The notes: generated from the letters alone by a model not told the origin. A DNA stretch of 64,000 nt from Oliverpabstia intestinalis (GCF_009696065.1 NZ_VUMS01000012.1:1-64000), one strand, 5' to 3'. Shown: positions 14,800 through 23,475, numbered from the stretch's first letter. Made by a program: numbers and translations.

Positions 14800-16860
14800 A
14801 TGGGAGCAAAACATGGAAATCTTTCAATTAACAGTGACAATATTTTTCCAATCATAAAGAAATGGCTGTATTCCGACCACGATATTTTCGTTCGTGAGCT
14901 GGTATCCAACGGCTGTGATGCAATCACAAAATTAAAGAAACTGGAGATGATGGGAGAATACACTTTCCCGGATGATTACAAAAATAAAATCGATGTGATC
15001 GTCAATCCGGAAAAGAAAACCCTGAAATTTATCGATACCGGTCTTGGTATGACAGCCGATGAAGTAGAAGAGTATATTACACAGATTGCTTTTTCCGGAG
15101 CAACCAAGTTCCTGGAGCAGTACAAAGATAAAACAAATGATGATCAGATCATCGGACATTTTGGTCTGGGATTCTATTCAGCATTTATGGTAGCGGATGA
15201 GGTTCATATTGATACCTTATCATATAAAGAAGGGGCAACACCGGTACACTGGGAGTGCGACGGCGGTTCCGAGTACGATATGCAGGATGGTGACAAGGCA
15301 ACCGTCGGTACAGAGATCACTCTGTTCTTAAACGAGGACAATCTGGAATTTGCCAACGAATACAGAGTTCGTGAGGTATTGGAAAAATATTGTTCTTTCA
15401 TGCCGACTGAGATTTTCCTTTCCAACGAGAATGCAGAACAGGAATATGAAACCATTGACGAAGCAGATCTGCGTGACGATGATGTGGTTGTAGAACATAT
15501 TCATGAAGATGCAAAGACCGAAGAAAAAGAAAATGAAAACGGAGAGAAAGAAGTTGTAGAAATTTCTCCCGCAAAAGAAAAAGTAAAGATCAATAAACGT
15601 CCGGTATCCATCAGTGATATTCATCCACTGTGGATGAAACATCCGAATGAGTGTACTGATGAAGATTACAAGACATTTTACCGGAAAGTATTTATGGATT
15701 ATAAGGAGCCGCTGTTCTGGATTCATCTGAACATGGATTATCCGTTTAACTTAAAAGGTATCCTGTATTTTCCTAAGATCAACACCGAATATGATTCCAT
15801 CGAGGGAACCATCAAACTGTATAACAATCAGGTATTTATTGCGGATAACATCAAAGAAGTGATTCCTGAATTCCTGATGCTGTTAAAAGGTGTGATCGAC
15901 TGTCCGGATCTGCCATTGAACGTATCTCGAAGCGCACTGCAGAACGATGGATTTGTCAAAAAAATCTCTGATTATATCAGCAAGAAAGTTGCTGACAAAC
16001 TGACCGGTATGTGCAAGACAGCCAGAGAAGATTATGAGAAATACTGGGATGACATCAGCCCGTTTATCAAATTCGGATGCATCAAAGATGCAAAATTCTC
16101 TGATAAGATGGATAATTATATCCTGTTTAAAAATCTGGATGGCAAATATCTGACACTGAAAGACTGCATCGAAGAAAATAAAAAACCGGAAGCAGAAACA
16201 GCAGAGGCCGGGAAACCGGAAGAAGAGAAAAAAGACGGAGAACAGGCAGAAGAGAAGGAGACGGAAAAAACAACAGTTTATTATGTATCTGACGAAATAC
16301 AGCAGAGCCAGTACATCAATATGTTTAAAGAACAGGGTATGGATGCAGTAATTCTGAAACATAATATTGATACTGCTTTTATTACCCATGTAGAACAGAA
16401 ACATGAAAATGTAAAATTCCAGCGTATCGATGCAGATCTGACGGAAGACTTCAAAGAAGATGGCACAGATCTGAAAGAAATGACCGATGAGCTGACAGCA
16501 ACCTTCAAAAAAGCACTGAACAATGAACAACTGGATGTGAAAGTGGAAAAACTGAAAAATGAAAGTATTTCTTCTATGATAACTCTGTCCGAAGAAAGCC
16601 GCCGGATGCAGGATATGATGAAGATGTATGGTATGGATGCCAATATGTTCGGCGGTGCTAACGGAGCTACACTGGTTCTGAATGCAAATCATCCGCTGGT
16701 AAAATATGTGGCTGCACACAAAGAGGACGATAAAAATGTTCCGTTAATATGTCAGCAGCTGTATGATCTGGCAATGATGGCTCACAAACAGCTGAGTCCG
16801 GATGAAATGACACAGTTCATCGCAAGAAGTAACCAGATTCTGCTGGCATTGGCAAAATAA
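14800..16860 (+). CDS. htpG: Hsp90-family chaperone HtpG
   Basis: A cytosolic ATP-dependent chaperone of 686 residues. The GHKL ATPase domain has FVRELVSNGCDAITKL (E, N and D of the nucleotide site), DTGLGM and GHFGLGFYSAFMVADEV. The middle domain has LYNNQVFIADN and the arginine loop LPLNVSRSALQND. Two acidic/lysine-rich inserts (about 240-270 and 460-495) make it longer than the E. coli protein. The frame extends upstream to 14713, but ATG14800 is chosen because the conserved N-terminus follows it and AAAAGGAG precedes it. Control by HrcA through CIRCE is inferred from the operator; in Bacillus subtilis htpG is not a CIRCE gene. The UPF0303 gene follows 21 bases later. Confidence 0.96.
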   Translation: MGAKHGNLSINSDNIFPIIKKWLYSDHDIFVRELVSNGCDAITKLKKLEMMGEYTFPDDYKNKIDVIVNPEKKTLKFIDTGLGMTADEVEEYITQIAFSGATKFLEQYKDKTNDDQIIGHFGLGFYSAFMVADEVHIDTLSYKEGATPVHWECDGGSEYDMQDGDKATVGTEITLFLNEDNLEFANEYRVREVLEKYCSFMPTEIFLSNENAEQEYETIDEADLRDDDVVVEHIHEDAKTEEKENENGEKEVVEISPAKEKVKINKRPVSISDIHPLWMKHPNECTDEDYKTFYRKVFMDYKEPLFWIHLNMDYPFNLKGILYFPKINTEYDSIEGTIKLYNNQVFIADNIKEVIPEFLMLLKGVIDCPDLPLNVSRSALQNDGFVKKISDYISKKVADKLTGMCKTAREDYEKYWDDISPFIKFGCIKDAKFSDKMDNYILFKNLDGKYLTLKDCIEENKKPEAETAEAGKPEEEKKDGEQAEEKETEKTTVYYVSDEIQQSQYINMFKEQGMDAVILKHNIDTAFITHVEQKHENVKFQRIDADLTEDFKEDGTDLKEMTDELTATFKKALNNEQLDVKVEKLKNESISSMITLSEESRRMQDMMKMYGMDANMFGGANGATLVLNANHPLVKYVAAHKEDDKNVPLICQQLYDLAMMAHKQLSPDEMTQFIARSNQILLALAK

Positions 16861-16881
16861 AAAGATGCCGGAGGTAGTGGT

Positions 16882-17376
16882 ATGACGATTGAAGAATTAA
16901 GCAGTGTATTACAGATGCAGGAAGAAATCCTTCAGTTTTCCAGTTTTACCAATGCAGATGCATGGGAACTGGGCAATCTGATCGTGGCAGAGGCAGCAAA
17001 ACGAGGTGCGGCAGTACTGGTACGGATTCGCTTAAACAACGGCTATACCGTATTCCAGTATGGTATGGATGGTACCAATCTGTATCATGAACAGTGGCTG
17101 ACAAGAAAAGAGAACACGGTGCGGCTTACCGAAAAAAGCAGTCTGCGGATGTATATGGATCTGAGGGAGAGGGGAGAAAGCCTGGCAGACAGATTTCTTG
17201 ATGAGAAAGAGTATGCGGCCTGTGGAGGCGGATTCCCGATTCGTGTAGAAGAAGTGGGTGTGATCGGAACGATTGCAATCACCGGTCTGGATCATGTATC
17301 CGAGCATGATCTGCTGGTAAAATGTATCAGCAAATATCTGCATGTGGCAGAGGTACCGCGGATTCGCGCAATGTAG
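16882..17376 (+). CDS. UPF0303/heme-degrading-domain-like protein
   Basis: A 164-residue cytosolic protein of the UPF0303 group (GlcG/HbpS-like fold, yeast YBR137W relatives). Typical features are AWELGNLIVAEAAKRGAAVLVRI, a central TVFQYGMDGT, and YAACGGGFPIRVEEVGVIGTIAITGL. The family is annotated as heme-degrading in some databases, but its role is poorly established. It starts 21 bases after htpG behind CGGAGGTAG, so it probably shares the CIRCE-controlled transcript, which would make it heat-inducible. A terminator follows. Confidence 0.8.
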   Translation: MTIEELSSVLQMQEEILQFSSFTNADAWELGNLIVAEAAKRGAAVLVRIRLNNGYTVFQYGMDGTNLYHEQWLTRKENTVRLTEKSSLRMYMDLRERGESLADRFLDEKEYAACGGGFPIRVEEVGVIGTIAITGLDHVSEHDLLVKCISKYLHVAEVPRIRAM

Positions 17377-17424
17377 GAAAACAGGGAAATTCTGTCGGAT
17401 AAACAGAAATATCATGTGAAAAAT

Positions 17425-17469
17425 AAAAAGATCTGAAAAATGTGAAAAAGCATTTCTCAGATCTTTTTT
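17425..17469. terminator. Bidirectional terminator
   Basis: AAAAAGATCTGA pairs with TCAGATCTTTTTT between the converging UPF0303 and RluA-family genes. Confidence 0.88.
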
Positions 17470-17500
17470 GTATCTTCTGACTACGACATCATAAAAATAC

Positions 17501-18436
17501 TTACGCATGATATTCCGGGAAAAATTCTGCCATGTCTGCAGGGAGGGATGAAGTAAACTCCAGGGGAACTCCGGTGACAGGGTGGGTAAATGCCAGCCGA
17601 TAAGAGTGTAGTGCCTGACGAGCCAGCAGGGCAGTTTCCGGATTGTACAGAGTATCTCCGATCAGAGGATGTCCGATGGAAGTCATATGCACACGGATCT
17701 GATGGGTACGTCCGGTTTCCAGCTGCAACTGCACCAGAGAAAGACCATCCTGTGGAACAGAAAGAGTTGCCGGGTAAAAGGTTTTCGGATGCCAGCATTT
17801 TTGCAGATAATGAGTACAGGCGGGATCTCCTTTGTCAGGATCAACCTGCCGTAAGATCAGAGACTGATCTACGCGTCCGATCGGACGGTTGATGGTACCG
17901 GCGGGATCGGTCTTTCCCTCTGTGATGGCAAGATAGATACGGTGAATCTCGCGTTTTTTCATCTGATCGGAAAGAATGGCACCACTCAGCATATTTTTGG
18001 CGAGAATCAGGAGTCCGGTGGTGTCGCGGTCCAGACGGTTGATACAGCGGAAGACAAAGGGGATATTTTGTTGCTGGAAGTACCAGGCAACTGCATTTGC
18101 CAGAGTATTTTCATAATTGCCGATGGAAGGATGTACCGGCATATCTGCCGGTTTATCGATGACCATCAGATCTTCGTCTTCATAGATAATGTGGAGCGGC
18201 AGGCAGACTGGAATGATATTTTCCGAGGGCTGTTCTTCCTCGAGTGTGATTTCCAGCAGATCACCGGTTTTGAGCGGAAAATAAAAGAGTGCTTCCCTGC
18301 CGTTCAGACGGACAGAACCGGGATGCTGCTTGAGCCAGGTGCGGATGTGCCGGGAATAGCCGTGATGACGCAGAAAATCATAGATGCGCTGATCACTGTC
18401 CTGTGCAGTTATTGTATAAGAGAATATTCGTTTCAT
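17501..18436 (-). CDS. RluA/RluD-family pseudouridine synthase
   Basis: A 311-residue RNA pseudouridine synthase. An S4-like N-terminal region (RIYDFLRHHGYSRHIRTWLKQ) is followed by the catalytic domain with VIDKPADMPVHPS and the motif INRLDRDTTGLLILAKN, whose aspartate is catalytic. ETGRTHQIRVHM and GHPLIGDTLY complete the family pattern. The target, rRNA or tRNA, cannot be assigned by sequence. The ATG at 18436 lies next to a divergent lactonase gene. Confidence 0.92.
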   Translation of the reverse strand: MKRIFSYTITAQDSDQRIYDFLRHHGYSRHIRTWLKQHPGSVRLNGREALFYFPLKTGDLLEITLEEEQPSENIIPVCLPLHIIYEDEDLMVIDKPADMPVHPSIGNYENTLANAVAWYFQQQNIPFVFRCINRLDRDTTGLLILAKNMLSGAILSDQMKKREIHRIYLAITEGKTDPAGTINRPIGRVDQSLILRQVDPDKGDPACTHYLQKCWHPKTFYPATLSVPQDGLSLVQLQLETGRTHQIRVHMTSIGHPLIGDTLYNPETALLARQALHSYRLAFTHPVTGVPLEFTSSLPADMAEFFPEYHA

Positions 18437-18525
18437 ATGTGGATTCCTTTTTGAATATTGTATTCGAAATTATACAGAGAGTGTATCATAGAAAGAAGAC
18501 AATTCGCAAGTTCCTCAAGAAAGAA

Positions 18526-18554
18526 TTGTGAAATAGTCTGAAATATGATAAAAT
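18526..18554 (+). promoter_or_regulatory. Candidate promoter of the lactonase gene
   Basis: TTGTGA (18526-18531), 17 bases and TAAAAT (18549-18554), 54 bases before the start codon. Confidence 0.5.
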
Positions 18555-18607
18555 AATCAACAGATATTAAAAAATACACAAATATTGCAAAGAAAGGAAA
18601 AAACATC

Positions 18608-19669
18608 ATGGAAAAAGAAAAATACATTGCATATGTTGGAACTTATACACATGGAAGCAGTATTGGAATTCATTTGTATGACGTGGATGTGGAAGAAGGT
18701 ACACTGAGTGAGCGAAAAGTAGTGCCGGTAAACAATTCATCTTATGTGGTAAAATCGAAAAACGGCAAGTATCTGTATTCGATTGCAGATGAAGGCGTGG
18801 CAGTGTTTGAGATCAAACCGGATGGTGATCTGGAACTGATCAATAAGGTGGGTATTGATGGTATGAGAGGTTGTTACCTGTGCGTGGACGATACAGGAAA
18901 ATATCTGTTTGTTGCCGGATATCATGATGGCAAGATCACAGCAGTACATACACACCAGGATGGCCGTCTGGGTCAGGTTTTCGACGGCGTGTTCCACAAA
19001 GGAGTCGGAAGTGTTGCAGAACGTAACTTCCGTCCACATGTCAGCTGTGTGAAGACAACACCGGAAGGAAAATATGTATGTGCGGTAGATAACGGAATCG
19101 ATCAGGTAAAGATTTACCGGATCAATACAACAAGAAACCGCATGGAACTGGTGGATATTCTTCGATGCAAGAGAGAATCCGGACCGAGAGAGATCGTGTT
19201 TAGTAAAGACGGCAAATATGCGTACATTCTGTTCGAATTAATTAATAAAGTAGGAGTATTCACATATAAGGATACTGATAAGGGACCGGAATTTGAACTG
19301 ATTCAGTTAGTAGAACCGCTGTCCGATCAGCTGGATCCGATGCATGACTGCGGAGCTGCTATGACGATATCTCCGGACGGAAAGTATCTGTTTACTTCCA
19401 CAGCGGGAGATAATTCGGTGGCAATGTTCTCGATTGATCAGGAAGAAGGTACGCTGACGAAAGAGTTTGCGTTACCGATCAGTGGGGAGTATCCGAAGGA
19501 TATTGCATTGTTCCCGGACGGAAAGCATCTGGCGGTTGTGAATCATGAATCCAACAGTATTACGACGTTTGCGGTTGATTATGAGAAGAAACTGATCGTG
19601 ATGAAAGGGAAACCGATGAAGGTGGAGACGCCGAACTGTATTTTGATGACAAATATTGAAGTAGAGTAA
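18608..19669 (+). CDS. Lactonase-family beta-propeller protein (6-phosphogluconolactonase type)
   Basis: A seven-bladed propeller of 353 residues in the YkgB/YbhE-type lactonase family, which hydrolyses 6-phosphogluconolactone in the oxidative pentose phosphate pathway. It shows AYVGTYTHGSSIGIHLYDVD at the start, repeated blades with DDTGKYLFVAGYHDG, SPDGKYLFTSTAGDNSVAMF and FPDGKHLAVVNHESNS, and the conserved RPHVSCV segment. The ATG has GAAAGGAAAAAAC upstream. No pentose phosphate genes lie beside it. Family membership is solid; the physiological substrate is less so. Confidence 0.85.
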   Translation: MEKEKYIAYVGTYTHGSSIGIHLYDVDVEEGTLSERKVVPVNNSSYVVKSKNGKYLYSIADEGVAVFEIKPDGDLELINKVGIDGMRGCYLCVDDTGKYLFVAGYHDGKITAVHTHQDGRLGQVFDGVFHKGVGSVAERNFRPHVSCVKTTPEGKYVCAVDNGIDQVKIYRINTTRNRMELVDILRCKRESGPREIVFSKDGKYAYILFELINKVGVFTYKDTDKGPEFELIQLVEPLSDQLDPMHDCGAAMTISPDGKYLFTSTAGDNSVAMFSIDQEEGTLTKEFALPISGEYPKDIALFPDGKHLAVVNHESNSITTFAVDYEKKLIVMKGKPMKVETPNCILMTNIEVE

Positions 19670-19675
19670 GATTGG

Positions 19676-19752
19676 TTGAAAAAGGGGACGCAACAGGCTC
19701 CGGATTTTCTTTGCTGCAAAGGGAATCCGGAGCTTGTTGCTGTTTTTTCAAA
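19676..19752 (+). repeat. Foldback repeat, short copy (family also at 38215), acting as terminator
   Basis: GCAACAGGCTCCGGATTTTC (from 19690) pairs with its inverted copy ending GAGCTTGTTGC at 19740, flanked by TTGAAAAA and TTTTTTCAA. The T-run and the position seven bases after the lactonase stop suggest it terminates that gene. Its arms match those of the long foldback after aspS. Confidence 0.75.
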
Positions 19753-19790
19753 GGAGAGAGGGGTGGGTGTGTGGGGAAAGTTTTCAATAG

Positions 19791-19844
19791 AAAAAAGCTG
19801 CAAGGCAAGAGAAAATGGATTTCTGATGCTGTTGCAGCTTTTTT
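19791..19844 (+). terminator. Hairpin with T-run
   Basis: AAAAAAGCTGCAA pairs with TTGCAGCTTTTTT, a second terminator-like hairpin downstream of the lactonase gene. Confidence 0.65.
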
Positions 19845-19853
19845 GTGATGTTT

Positions 19854-19989
19854 GCAACTATTCAGTAGCCATTATCCAGCGAGGTGTTTTGGCATAAATA
19901 TGCCAAAATCCCGAGACATACAAGCAAAAATGCCATCACCGAAGGTGATGGCATTTTTGCTCGTAACTGTGAAGGTACTGAACAGTTAC
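19854..19989 (+). repeat. Structured repeat, full-length copy 5 (136 bp)
   Basis: The ends GCAACTATTCAGTA and TACTGAACAGTTAC are nearly inverted copies. The core GCGAGGTGTTTTGGCAT...ATGCCAAAATCCCGAG forms one hairpin, ATGCCATCACC-GAA-GGTGATGGCAT a second, and GTAACTGT-GAAGGTACTGA-ACAGTTAC the third. It ends ten bases from the 3' end of aroC, so here it is not upstream of a same-strand gene. Confidence 0.75.
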
Positions 19990-19998
19990 TGATGTTTT

Positions 19999-21099
19999 TT
20001 ATTTGTCGGTATAGATTTTTTTTACGTTGTCCATCGTTGCAGTCATATTAAGCAGGAGCGCGTCGGCGAGGACAAGGGCCGTCATGGATTCTACGACTAC
20101 TACGGCACGGGGAACAATGATGGGGTCGTGGCGGCCTTTGATGGAGACAGAGATTGGTTTACCCTGTTTATTTACGGTGTCCTGGAAGGAGGCGATGGAC
20201 GGTGTGGGTTTGATAGCGGCTCGAAGAATCAGGGGACTGCCATCGCTGATTCCGCCAAGAACTCCTCCGGCGTGATTGCTGGCTTTCCGGATGGCTCCGT
20301 TTTCACCAGGAAGGAACGGATCGTTGTTGGAACGACCGGTAGCGGATGCTACTGCCATACCGTCACCGATCTCAAAAGCTTTTACAGCACCAATGGAGAG
20401 AATTGCTTTTCCAAGATTAGCATCCAGTTTTTCGAAAACCGGATCACCAAGGCCGGTCGGAAGACCATTTACGATGCATTCCACTATGCCACCGGAGGAG
20501 TTTTGCTCTTTCATACAGTGTAGCAGATATGCGGAAGCTTCAGCGGCAGCATCCGCATCAGGCATATACAGCTTATTCTGGTCAATCTGTGTCCTGTCAA
20601 AGGTCTTGATGGTTACGGGTCCGATAGAACGGGTATAGGTAGTCAGGGAAATGCCAAGTGTGGCAAGCAGTTTGGATGCGACAGCTCCGGCCGCCACACG
20701 GCCAATGGTTTCCCGACCGGAGGAACGTCCACCTCCCCGGTAGTCACGGAAACCGTATTTTTCATCAAAAGTGTAGTCGGCATGTCCTGGACGGTAATAG
20801 GAAGCGATTTCCGAATAATCACGGGAACGCTGGGAAGTATTTCTTACCAGCATGGAAATTGGTGTTCCGGTGGTTTTGCCTTCAAAAACACCGGACAGAA
20901 TCTCCACGGTATCGTCTTCCTTTCGAGGTGTGGCAAATTTGCTCTGCCCCGGTTTCCTACGGTTTAAAAAAATCTGAATATCTTCCTCACATAAAGGAAG
21001 ACCGGCCGGGCAACCGTCTACTACGACACCCAGTCCGGCACCATGGGATTCGCCCCAGGTGGTAATACGAAAAATGCTACCAAAAGATGATCCAGCCAT
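19999..21099 (-). CDS. aroC: Chorismate synthase
   Basis: Converts 5-enolpyruvylshikimate 3-phosphate to chorismate, the last common step of aromatic amino acid synthesis, using reduced FMN. The 366 residues contain the three family signatures: GESHGAGLGVVVDGCPAG near the start, GRSSGRETIGRVAAGAVA in the middle and SVSIKGRHDPIIVPRA near the end. The ATG at 21099 has AAGGAGAGTTT upstream. It stands alone, with no shikimate genes nearby in the window, and diverges from corA. Confidence 0.96.
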   Translation of the reverse strand: MAGSSFGSIFRITTWGESHGAGLGVVVDGCPAGLPLCEEDIQIFLNRRKPGQSKFATPRKEDDTVEILSGVFEGKTTGTPISMLVRNTSQRSRDYSEIASYYRPGHADYTFDEKYGFRDYRGGGRSSGRETIGRVAAGAVASKLLATLGISLTTYTRSIGPVTIKTFDRTQIDQNKLYMPDADAAAEASAYLLHCMKEQNSSGGIVECIVNGLPTGLGDPVFEKLDANLGKAILSIGAVKAFEIGDGMAVASATGRSNNDPFLPGENGAIRKASNHAGGVLGGISDGSPLILRAAIKPTPSIASFQDTVNKQGKPISVSIKGRHDPIIVPRAVVVVESMTALVLADALLLNMTATMDNVKKIYTDK

Positions 21100-21200
21100 A
21101 AACTCTCCTTATTATAATGGTTAAAAAATTATCAATAGAATCTTAGAAAAATAAGCATCTTTCGCTATTATATATCAGGGAAGAAAATTTGTAAAGAAAT

Positions 21201-21230
21201 TGACAAACAGTAGTTGACGGCTTTATAATG
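21201..21230 (+). promoter_or_regulatory. corA promoter
   Basis: A perfect TTGACA (21201-21206), 18 bases and a perfect TATAAT (21225-21230). The corA start is about 370 bases downstream, so a long leader is expected. It contains a hairpin near 21262-21288, a short ORF and a miniature repeat. Confidence 0.75.
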
Positions 21231-21321
21231 AACTTAAATTTTGGCATTTTATCATGGCAAAGTGAGTGCTCTGAAAACTGCTTTTTGAGCAAATGTAAAA
21301 TTAGGAAAGGAAGTGTTATAA

Positions 21322-21408
21322 ATGGAAGCCGGGCCTGATCCTCGAGCGGATAAAACAAAATATCTGGATATGTCGCCCATAGGACCGGAAGTACTTTCTG
21401 TGTCTTAG
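21322..21408 (+). CDS. Putative 28-residue leader peptide of corA
   Basis: ATG with AAAGGAAG nine bases upstream opens a 28-codon frame beginning MEAGPDPRADKTKYLD and containing MSPIGPEVLSVS. The early acidic/proline alternation (E, then PDP) resembles the start of the Mg-sensing MgtL leader of enterobacteria (MEPDPTPLP), in which ribosomes are destabilised at low magnesium. Its stop codon TAG is formed at the left end of the inserted miniature repeat, so the original frame may have been longer. It lies between the corA promoter and corA. A role in magnesium sensing is a hypothesis; it may also be noise. Confidence 0.4.
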   Translation: MEAGPDPRADKTKYLDMSPIGPEVLSVS

Positions 21409-21567
21409 AGCGTGTCTGAAAAATCATTTCCGAAATCTGCAAGCCCCACTTTGTGGTATATTTTACCCTCATTCGGTTGCCGTAGCCCGCTACGCCGCCC
21501 TCATTCGGATAAAATCTCCCACAAACTGGAACTCGCAGCTCACGAAAAGCCTTTTTCAGACACGTTC
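21408..21567. mobile_element. Miniature inverted-repeat element, 160 bp
   Basis: The ends GAGCGTGTCTGAAAAA and TTTTTCAGACACGTTC are inverted copies. Inside, a direct repeat CCCTCATTCGG flanks a GC-rich hairpin (CCGTAGC / GCTACGCCG). No protein is encoded. A 70-bp relative at 38458 has the same ends and shares internal sequence in the opposite orientation. It lies in the corA leader, 36 bases before the start codon. Confidence 0.75.
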
Positions 21568-21603
21568 TGGCAGTGGCAAACATACAGAAGGGAGATTTAT
21601 AAC

Positions 21604-22545
21604 ATGGTTAAGATTTTCAGAACCATAGATAATAATGTACATCAGATCAATGAGGCACAGGAGGGAAGCTGGATCGCACTGATCGATCCGACAGCCACAG
21701 AGATTGTGGAAATAGCAGAAAAATATGATATCGACGTGGATCATCTGCGGGCACCTCTGGATGAGGAAGAACGTTCCCGTATCGAAGTGGAAGATCATTA
21801 CACACTGATTCTGGTAGATATTCCTATGATCGAAGAACGAAATGACAAAGAATGGTATGGAACAATCCCTATGGGTATTGTGGTGACAGACGATAAGATC
21901 TTCACAGTATGCCTGGAAGATACCCCGGTATTAAGTTCTTTCATGGATGGAAGGGTACGGAATTTCTTCACATATAAGAGAACACGTTTTATCCTGCAGA
22001 TTCTGTACCGCAACGCATCTTTGTATCTGCATTATCTGCGAATCATCGACAAAAAGAGTGATGAAGTAGAACAGAAACTGCACAAATCGCAGAGAAATCA
22101 GGAACTGATAGAACTGCTGGAGCTGCAGAAATCTCTGGTGTACTTTACTACATCCCTGAGGTCAAATGAAGTGGTTCTGGAAAAACTGTTAAAAGTGGAA
22201 AATATCAAGCAGTATCCGGAAGATACAGAATTGCTCGAAGATGTTATTATCGAGAATAAACAGGCTATCGAGATGACAAATATCTACAGTGGTATCTTAA
22301 GTGGAACAACAGAAGCATTCGCTTCAATTATTTCTAATAATCTGAATATTGTTATGAAGTTCCTGGCAACAGTGACGATCGTTATGTCGATTCCGACGAT
22401 GATCTTCAGTGCATATGGTATGAACTTAAAGTCTGTCGGTATGCCTTTTGCGGATAATCCGATGGGATTTCTCATGGTGATTCTGCTTTCTCTGGTGTTC
22501 AGTATCCTGGTAGCTATAGTTTTCCGCAAAAAAGACTTATTCTGA
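21604..22545 (+). CDS. corA: CorA-family magnesium/divalent metal transporter
   Basis: A 313-residue CorA-type channel for Mg2+ and perhaps Co2+. It has a long cytosolic N-terminal domain, a stalk helix and two C-terminal membrane helices. The first helix ends in the selectivity motif YGMN (MIFSAYGMNLKSVGMP) and the second is followed by the basic tail FRKKDLF. The frame is open upstream through the miniature repeat, but ATG21604 is chosen since GAAGGGAG lies ten bases upstream and the conserved protein begins there. The long leader with a short ORF suggests post-transcriptional control. Confidence 0.93.
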   Translation: MVKIFRTIDNNVHQINEAQEGSWIALIDPTATEIVEIAEKYDIDVDHLRAPLDEEERSRIEVEDHYTLILVDIPMIEERNDKEWYGTIPMGIVVTDDKIFTVCLEDTPVLSSFMDGRVRNFFTYKRTRFILQILYRNASLYLHYLRIIDKKSDEVEQKLHKSQRNQELIELLELQKSLVYFTTSLRSNEVVLEKLLKVENIKQYPEDTELLEDVIIENKQAIEMTNIYSGILSGTTEAFASIISNNLNIVMKFLATVTIVMSIPTMIFSAYGMNLKSVGMPFADNPMGFLMVILLSLVFSILVAIVFRKKDLF

Positions 22546-22628
22546 TTGTGAGAGTACGAAGTATGGAATAATCAGAAATCAATGGGGTCAAAATACTTTT
22601 TGACTAACATCTTAAAAAGGAGAAAAAT

Positions 22629-23462
22629 ATGAATTTTTTGAATAAAATGGAGCGAAGATTCGGCAGATATGCACTGACCAATTTATCTTTGTATATCGTA
22701 CTGACTTATGCGGCAGGATATCTGTTGTATATGATAACTCCACAGGTACTTACCTACATGACACTGGAACCGGCCATGATCCTGCGCGGACAGGTATGGA
22801 GGATTGTCAGCTGGCTGCTGATTCCACCGTCTACACAGAATATTTTCTTTATATTGATCACATTGATGTTTTACTACTCTATCGGAACTTCTCTGGAGAG
22901 AACCTGGGGAGCGTTTCGCTATAATGTATACATCTTCTCAGGTATTCTGATGACAATCATCGGAGCATTTATCCTGAATTTTGTACTGGGCGGCAATGTT
23001 TTATTTGGAGGACTGTTCAGCACGTATTATATCAGCATGTCTATCTTCCTGGCTTATGCGGCAACCTATCCGGATAACCAGGTGCTGTTTATGATGATCA
23101 TTCCATTAAAAATCAAATGGCTTGGTGTCGCTTATGTGTTGATGATTCTGGCAGAGATGATTCAGTCCGGATGGGCGGTAAGAGTTGCGATTATCTGTTC
23201 TTTGATGAACTTTATTATATTTTTTTTCATGACACGAAATATGAGCCGGTATAATCCGAGAGAGATTCACAGAAGAAAAGAATTTCAAAGAGCGGTTCAT
23301 CGAAGCCAGGTAAACAACAAGGGAATCACTAAACATAAATGTGCAATCTGTGGAAGAACAGAAAAAGACGGAGAGCATCTGGAATTCCGTTTCTGTTCCA
23401 AGTGTAACGGCAATTATGAGTATTGCCAGGACCATCTGTTTACACATACGCACATAAGATAG
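22629..23462 (+). CDS. Rhomboid-like membrane protein lacking catalytic residues, with C-terminal zinc ribbon
   Basis: A 277-residue protein with about six membrane helices arranged as in rhomboids. SLERTWGAFRYNVYIFSG matches the conserved second to third helix region. The active-site GxSG is replaced by GGLFST, and the helix-6 histidine is not present, so it looks like a pseudoprotease of the iRhom/derlin kind. After a basic linker the tail has CAICGRTEKDGEHLEFRFCSKC followed by YCQDHLFTHTH, a likely zinc-binding module. It ends 13 bases before pyk and may be cotranscribed. Function unknown. Confidence 0.8.
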   Translation: MNFLNKMERRFGRYALTNLSLYIVLTYAAGYLLYMITPQVLTYMTLEPAMILRGQVWRIVSWLLIPPSTQNIFFILITLMFYYSIGTSLERTWGAFRYNVYIFSGILMTIIGAFILNFVLGGNVLFGGLFSTYYISMSIFLAYAATYPDNQVLFMMIIPLKIKWLGVAYVLMILAEMIQSGWAVRVAIICSLMNFIIFFFMTRNMSRYNPREIHRRKEFQRAVHRSQVNNKGITKHKCAICGRTEKDGEHLEFRFCSKCNGNYEYCQDHLFTHTHIR

Positions 23463-23475
23463 GGAGGCATACTTT

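Noticed and set aside
21412-21603. CorA start at 21412 inside the miniature element
   Set aside because: The residues encoded by the element are not CorA-like, and a good ribosome site precedes ATG21604.
21231-21603. M-box magnesium riboswitch in the corA leader
   Set aside because: The conserved M-box motifs are not visible; the leader holds a short ORF and a miniature repeat instead.
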